Part shown: one piece after another, positions 6,133 through 10,655 of the stretch | Numbering within the stretch: position 1 is the stretch's first letter | How the letters are laid out: each line of letters begins with the position of its first letter | Origin: Physocladia obscura | Lineage: Eukaryota > Chytridiomycota > Chytridiomycetes > Chytridiales > Chytriomycetaceae | NCBI GenBank assembly: GCA_027596945.1 | Contig: JADGJH010001331.1 | Span: forward strand, 1 to 10,655 | Direction: 5' to 3' | DNA: 10,655 bases | The notes under the pieces: generated by a model | What the model was told of the DNA's origin: nothing | Database searches by the model: none | The model's input: only the letters and a program-made list of their open reading frames with translations | Made by a program: the position numbers and the translations under genes

Positions 6133-7405
6133 ATGAGCAAAACATTCAAGTGTGAGCGAACTTGAGAAGCAAACAAAAAAAAAACATCAGTTTCATTCTA
6201 ATCGTGTCCAAATTCACAGTCGAAACGCTGCGAGTAACAGTTCCAGCACCGCATATTGTTCACGTCGAATTAAACCGCCCACGCAAACTGAATGCCGTAA
6301 ATAACATGTATTAAAACCTCTGGCCACAATATCCTCACTTGAACTGATTTGTCGAACTTCTGCAAACAAAAATGACTACATCTTACTGGCTTTTAATACG
6401 TTCTTCATATTGATTAGAATGTGGCGCGAATTACGAGAATGCTTTTCGACGCTTACAAACGTGTTTCCTGATGCGCGTGCAGTTGTAGTAAGTGGGGTGG
6501 GAAGAGGATTTACGGCTGGTCTTGATCTCTCGGATGCTGCGTTAGGTGCATCGAATGGTGATCCTGCTCGGGCTGGATTTGGGTTTCTTGATGTAGTTTA
6601 TTCGCTACAAGCTTCGCTGTCAGCGATCGAAACATGTCGTATTCCTGTGGTAATTTTAATCTATTTTTTGTTTCGTTTCTATGATGTGAAGGTAACTTTT
6701 TTTTTTTTTCATTTTTTTTTTCACAGATTGCGGCAGTTCATGGCCCATGTATCGGTGCTGGAATCGATTTGATTACGGCTTGCGATGTGAGATATGCTGC
6801 CGTAAACACTGTGTTTTCTGTCAAGGAAGTGGATGTTGGCTTGGCGGCAGGTAAACAGTATCAAAATTTCTTTGAAATATTTTTGCACAAGGATACTTAC
6901 CAGGATTTTCGCTTTTTATTATTTAATTATTTAAATAGATGTCGGCACACTCCAACGTCTTCCAAAAGTCGTCGGAAACTCATCGTGGGTGCATGAAATC
7001 TGTTTGACTGCTCGCAATTTCACTGCAGCCGAAGCGCTGGAGCACCAACTCGTCAGTAAAGTTGTCGATGGAAGTGTGGAACAAGTTCTTGAAGTGGCAA
7101 TCAAGATTGCATCCTTGATAGCAGAAAAGTCGCCTGTTGCTGTTGCTGGAACTAAAAACGTGCTGAAGTATTCGCGGGACCATTCTGTTGAAGATGGGTT
7201 GAAATATGTTGGTGTTTGGTAAGTTTTTTTTTTGTTCTAATGTAATCCTTTTGTTCTTATCGCGGCAACGCTTCATAAATCTGATTTAATTTTTTTTCTT
7301 TTGCTATTGTGGAACAGGAACGCAGCTATGATCCAAAGTGAAGATTTAGTAAAATCAGGACAAGCTGCCGTAACCAAGGAAAAAGCAACTTTTTCCAAAC
7401 TTTGA
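6133..7405 (+). CDS. ECH1: Delta(3,5)-delta(2,4)-dienoyl-CoA isomerase, peroxisomal, six exons
   Basis: Exons 6133-6151, 6220-6307, 6418-6649, 6727-6850, 6939-7218 and 7318-7405 join to 831 nt (276 aa plus stop); all introns are GT-AG (68-110 nt). The enzyme shifts 3,5-dienoyl-CoA to 2,4-dienoyl-CoA during beta-oxidation of unsaturated fatty acids with odd-numbered double bonds. It is a crotonase-fold protein with NRPRKLNAVN (25-34), the oxyanion-hole region SGVGRGFTAGLDLSD (61-75), GPCIGAGIDL (119-128) and KEVDVGLAADVGTLQRLPK from 146. The three acidic residues of the rat ECH1 active site (Asp176, Glu196, Asp204) correspond to D127, E147 and D155; D155 is split by intron 4. The C-terminus TFSKL is a canonical PTS1, as in the mammalian protein. 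The usual mitochondrial presequence is missing, so a purely peroxisomal enzyme is inferred. Start choice: the frame of exon 2 has no ATG before a stop; ATG 6133 spliced through CTAAT-containing intron 1 fixes this. It is intact and full length for the mature enzyme. Confidence 0.95.
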
Positions 7406-7483
7406 CGATTTTGAAGTTCTGAACAATCATTTTTTCTGAATTTTGGATTGAGAGTGTCAAGGAGTTGGAAGTCAAGTATTGTG

Positions 7484-7560
7484 ATGTGTTAGTTCTGTTG
7501 CGAGAGATTATGTCCGTTGGTTGGAAAAAGTCGATTCCTTTTCTATTTGAAATTGTTTGA
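7484..7560 (+). promoter_or_regulatory. Two upstream ORFs in the bZIP leader
   Basis: ATG-TGT-TAG at 7484-7492 and a 16-codon ORF at 7510-7560 (MSVGWKKSIPFLFEIV) precede the bZIP start codon, the second ending 9 nt before ATG 7570. uORFs that control translation are well known for fungal and animal bZIP mRNAs (GCN4, CPC1, ATF4). Whether these lie inside the transcript depends on an unknown transcription start in the 164-nt gap after ECH1. Confidence 0.45.
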
Positions 7561-7569
7561 AATACGCGA

Positions 7570-10148
7570 ATGGCAACAGTATTCAATCCACAGACAGAAC
7601 ACCTCACGAAACGGACAGGCAAAGACATTAGCCCGAGCAAGGTTGGAAACGTAAGTGGCGCAGGCACGGACTCTGTTCCGGTGCCGAGCAGCGCGAGAAT
7701 TCTCTCTTCATCATCGTTATCGTTACCACAAACTATTCAAACTCAGTTACAATCTGCGCAACCTACTCATCTATCATCAGCCGTTCCGCCACCTACTCTC
7801 GAGCAACTGCAGCGGCTTGCGCACTCACTCAAGGAAAAGTCCATGCGGAATAATTCAAAGTCCCCTTCAATCTCAACCACTGCAGCCTTCCCACACCAGC
7901 CTTCTACAAATACCACTAATAGCAATAATAATAACGCGGTAAATTATGCTGTCGGGGATGTTTCGGATGCAGACGCCGCGTCATATTTTAATATTCTGTT
8001 TGATCCATCTGTTACTTCAAGTTCAATATCGAGTCTAGAACACAGCTCAGTGTCAGAGATCTCGGGCAATATTATTGACTCTTGTTCTCCAACATCCTCT
8101 ATTACAGACTTGGGATCGCTTACTCCTGCTGACAGTGCCATTTTTCACGCTTTCGAGTTACCCTATTCAGAGAGTCTGAATTCAAACAAAGCATCAGCAG
8201 CAGCGCCAATCGACGGAATGAAGATACAGAAAAATTTGTTCAGCACACTTTACATGCCGCCTTCAATCAACTCGGCGGACTCTCCTGTTGCTGGTAATCT
8301 ATCGGCAGTTTCTTCACCAGACTTGTTTGCCACGTTCTCTTCAGTGAGCAGCACTGATTGGATTGGTGGATCCTCTTTGTTTTTAAATGACGGCGTGTTT
8401 GAAATGCTAAATATCGCACAACAAATTCAAGCCGATCAAATGATTCTCGATCACCTGCAGCCGCAAGATCCAGTCGGTGTCTCAATGTCCCAGCTGAATA
8501 CTTTTGTGGCACCGACAAAGGAAGAAATGGAAGATGTTGCGTATTTTGGTCTGTCGGACGAGGTTAAATTTTTGCATCCTTTCCTAGAACAGGAGGAAGA
8601 AGAAAAAGAAGAGAAAGAGAGGCTACAGCAGAGTGAAGCCGTTGAATCTGTTTCAACTGAATCAAATATTCAAGAATCTAGAAAAACTCCTGCAGGTCCG
8701 CCACCACCGCCACCACAAAAGCGTCCACGTGGAAGACCCAGAAAAATTCAGCCTCCAACAGAAACTGACAAGACTCCCCTTACATCCTCATCCACAAAAA
8801 AACGCAAACCATCTTCGCCAATTCGCCCTAAGCTATCATCATCTTTGGCTTTTATTCAATCGCCCACATTCGCAAAACAAGAAGACACCGAAGAATTTGA
8901 CGAGATTTCTTACTACATTCAACTGGCTGAAGCAGCCACATCCGGCGTTGGCGGCATCGATAGTGCATTAAATAAAAATGCTAATATAATCAAACCGTTG
9001 CTTGCGCGACCACTGCATCCCGCGGACGCCGCAAAAATTTCTTTGCACTCATTCCGACCATCTCGACCTATGGATGCTGATCTTGCCAGAGAGTATCTTG
9101 CTTTGAAAGATCCCAAATTATCTGCAAAGGAACGGAGACAGCTGAGAAATAAACTGTCTGCCCGAAGTTTTCGTGAACGGCGGAAAGAGTATGCTCCCTT
9201 TTTTTTTAAAAACTCAAAAAATTATGACTAACAAAAAACAGATATATCGATACAATAGAAGCTGAATTGCGCGCAGTCGTTGGCGAAGCTGTTGAAGCAC
9301 GTGATGCACTGGATGGGATTGTGAACGAGAGAGACATGTATAGGCAAATGTATGAAGATCTGGAAGCGCGGTTTGCATCTGTCAAGATTGAGGATGGATC
9401 TCTTTCGAAACAATTGGAAGAATCTGGCAGCAGTGGTAGCGGCAATACAAGTAAAAGCGGAAACAGCAGCAATAGAAAAAAGTATGCCGGAGAGTGCCGA
9501 GTTAACGCTAATTTCGCGACTACGATCACAACTACCAGTGCTGTTGCAACAACCGCTGCCCCAAATAGAACGAACCTCGAAAACAATAGTATTCGCGTTC
9601 ATAGTGTTTCAGTTCCTGAAGTTTCAGAGGACGTGCTGCAATGGCTACAAGTGGTGTCGCCATCAATGTCGGCCCCAACGCCCTTTGATTCTATGGCTAT
9701 GTATGCGATGAAACAGTATGAGCCGGTGTTGTACAAGAAGCAGCAGCAATGGAGTAAACTGGCGTTTTCGGACTGGATGTTTGTAATGCTGCGGCAAGTT
9801 CAGAAATGTGCGGAAGATGAATTGGGGGGTGTAGTGGATATGCTTGATTCGGAAGATGTTGATACTCTTTGTGGTGTGGATGACGAAGATGACGATTGGG
9901 ATGATTGCGAGTATGATTCTTTGACTGTGCATACAGCAACTTCAGCGCTGGCATCACTTGTGGATAGCAGAAATGGTTTTGATGACGATGATGACGATGT
10001 ATCTCTTTTTGGAGATGACCAAGAAGTCGTTGATACGATTTCGACTACTGTTGTTGTTCATGATTTCTTAATGCGAGAAGATCCACTGTGGCGACTATTT
10101 CAGTCGTTGAATTTAGAGCAGACTGCTGCGTTTGCAGTGAAGCAGTGA
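7570..10148 (+). CDS. bZIP transcription factor with AT-hook, two exons
   Basis: Exons 7570-9188 and 9242-10148 join to 2526 nt (841 aa plus stop). The 53-nt intron has GTATGC, a perfect TGACTAAC branch site (9225-9232) and ACAG. A Ser/Thr/Asn-rich, disordered-looking N-terminus leads to an acidic stretch EEEEKEEKE (about 342-350), a proline run, an AT-hook KRPRGRPRK (384-392) and a KKRK nuclear-localisation-like patch (410-413). The basic region has N527 and R535 in the N-x7-R frame (NKLSARSFRERRKEY). The intron falls just after it, in codon 540. The zipper (about 545-575) has d-position residues I, V, A, I, Y rather than leucines. The C-terminus is acidic (DDEDDDWDD from about 754; six Asp at 787-792) and ends in a hydrophobic segment around WRLFQSLNLEQ. 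It presumably binds DNA as a dimer in the nucleus. The basic region is of the general fungal type; the precise subfamily and targets cannot be told. The start is the first in-frame ATG. Confidence 0.93.
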
Positions 10149-10300
10149 GCATATATTTTTTTGTCCAACTTGGTTTTTTGGTTTGATGTTTGATGTTGTT
10201 TTCTTTGATTGAGTGTTTTTGACGTGTTTGGTCGGGTTTGTAATATCTGTTTTTTTTTTTTTTGAGTTTTTTTTTCCTTATCAACAATTCCGTAGCTCAA

Positions 10301-10306
10301 AATAAA
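10301..10306 (+). terminator. Possible polyadenylation signal of the bZIP gene
   Basis: AATAAA lies 153 nt after the stop codon, following a T-rich trailer (T runs near 10250-10275). It is the first such hexamer downstream. The position is plausible, but the motif is common in AT-rich DNA. Confidence 0.4.
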
Positions 10307-10655
10307 AAGATCCTGCAAATCATGAATTAAAAATTTGAAGACAGAATATTTTTTTTTTTGCCGATTTACTCTCAGTTGCGTAATAAATTTACACGTTTGC
10401 TTTCTGGTGATGGCGGTATAGTATTCAGAGAAAGCGGTGGATCAGAGATTCGGATGGAGTTGATAATTCAACAGTAATTTCTGAATTGCAGCCAAAATTC
10501 CCAAAAATCCACAAACTCCACAGTTGAACAATCCCCATCCCAAGTACCATAAATAAATAAGCCCTGTTGTCATTATTTCCATTAATGATTCTGAATAGCT
10601 AACGATGCATTTTTGTTTGTTCTTACATCAACAAATTTTTGAACTTTCTCAAAAC
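10307..10655. other. Downstream region without a recognised gene
   Basis: It contains a T10 run near 10350 and TAAATAAATAA near 10550. No ORF or RNA gene could be recognised up to the window edge. Confidence 0.4.

Noticed and set aside
6410..6772. Separate 120-residue ORF starting at ATT/ATG near 6410
   Set aside because: It is ECH1 exon 3 read through introns on both sides; homology continues in the neighbouring exons.
7655..7942. Overlapping ORFs within the bZIP gene, such as 7655-7942 and 8633-8971 on + and 9228-9602 on minus
   Set aside because: Shadow frames of the bZIP exons with biased composition and no family signature.
10045..10318. Minus-strand Lys-rich ORFs opposite the bZIP 3' end
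   Set aside because: They are complements of T-rich trailer sequence; the poly-Lys comes from T runs.

Overview
The window looks like nuclear DNA of a fungus, most likely an early-diverging one of chytrid type. That placement is an inference. It rests on the short spliceosomal introns (53-110 nt, one with a perfect TGACTAAC branch site), a bZIP basic region of the fungal NKLSAR.FR.RRKEY type, very AT-rich intergenic DNA and a peroxisomal fatty-acid oxidation enzyme. No rRNA, tRNA or CRISPR array was found.

The left 5.8 kb is an AT-rich graveyard of broken genes and repeats. At 61-660 is a Ty1/copia reverse transcriptase remnant with two frameshifts and a stop. At 1427-2083 is a chain of hairpins; within it (1586-1996) three diverged tandem units each carry two adjacent stem-loops, the most unusual structure in the window. 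At 2301-2552 is a decayed HNH-type nuclease segment. At 2662-3451 is a nearly complete SIAH-like RING/zinc-finger protein with one stop and one frameshift. A short minus-strand ORF converges on it with overlapping stop codons. From about 3.6 to 5.8 kb there are only low-complexity and degenerate repeats, a 24-base A run and small unassigned ORFs.

The right 4.5 kb holds two intact, closely spaced genes on the + strand. The first is a six-exon ECH1-type delta(3,5)-delta(2,4)-dienoyl-CoA isomerase (6133-7405, 276 aa) with all three catalytic acidic residues and a C-terminal SKL peroxisomal signal. The second, starting 164 bp later, is a two-exon bZIP transcription factor (7570-10148, 841 aa) with an AT-hook, a basic region cut from its zipper by an intron, and two short upstream ORFs in its leader. 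Both gene models come from joining exons by hand; in each, the total exon length is a multiple of three and the joined frame matches the family. Nothing in the sequence links the two genes functionally beyond adjacency.
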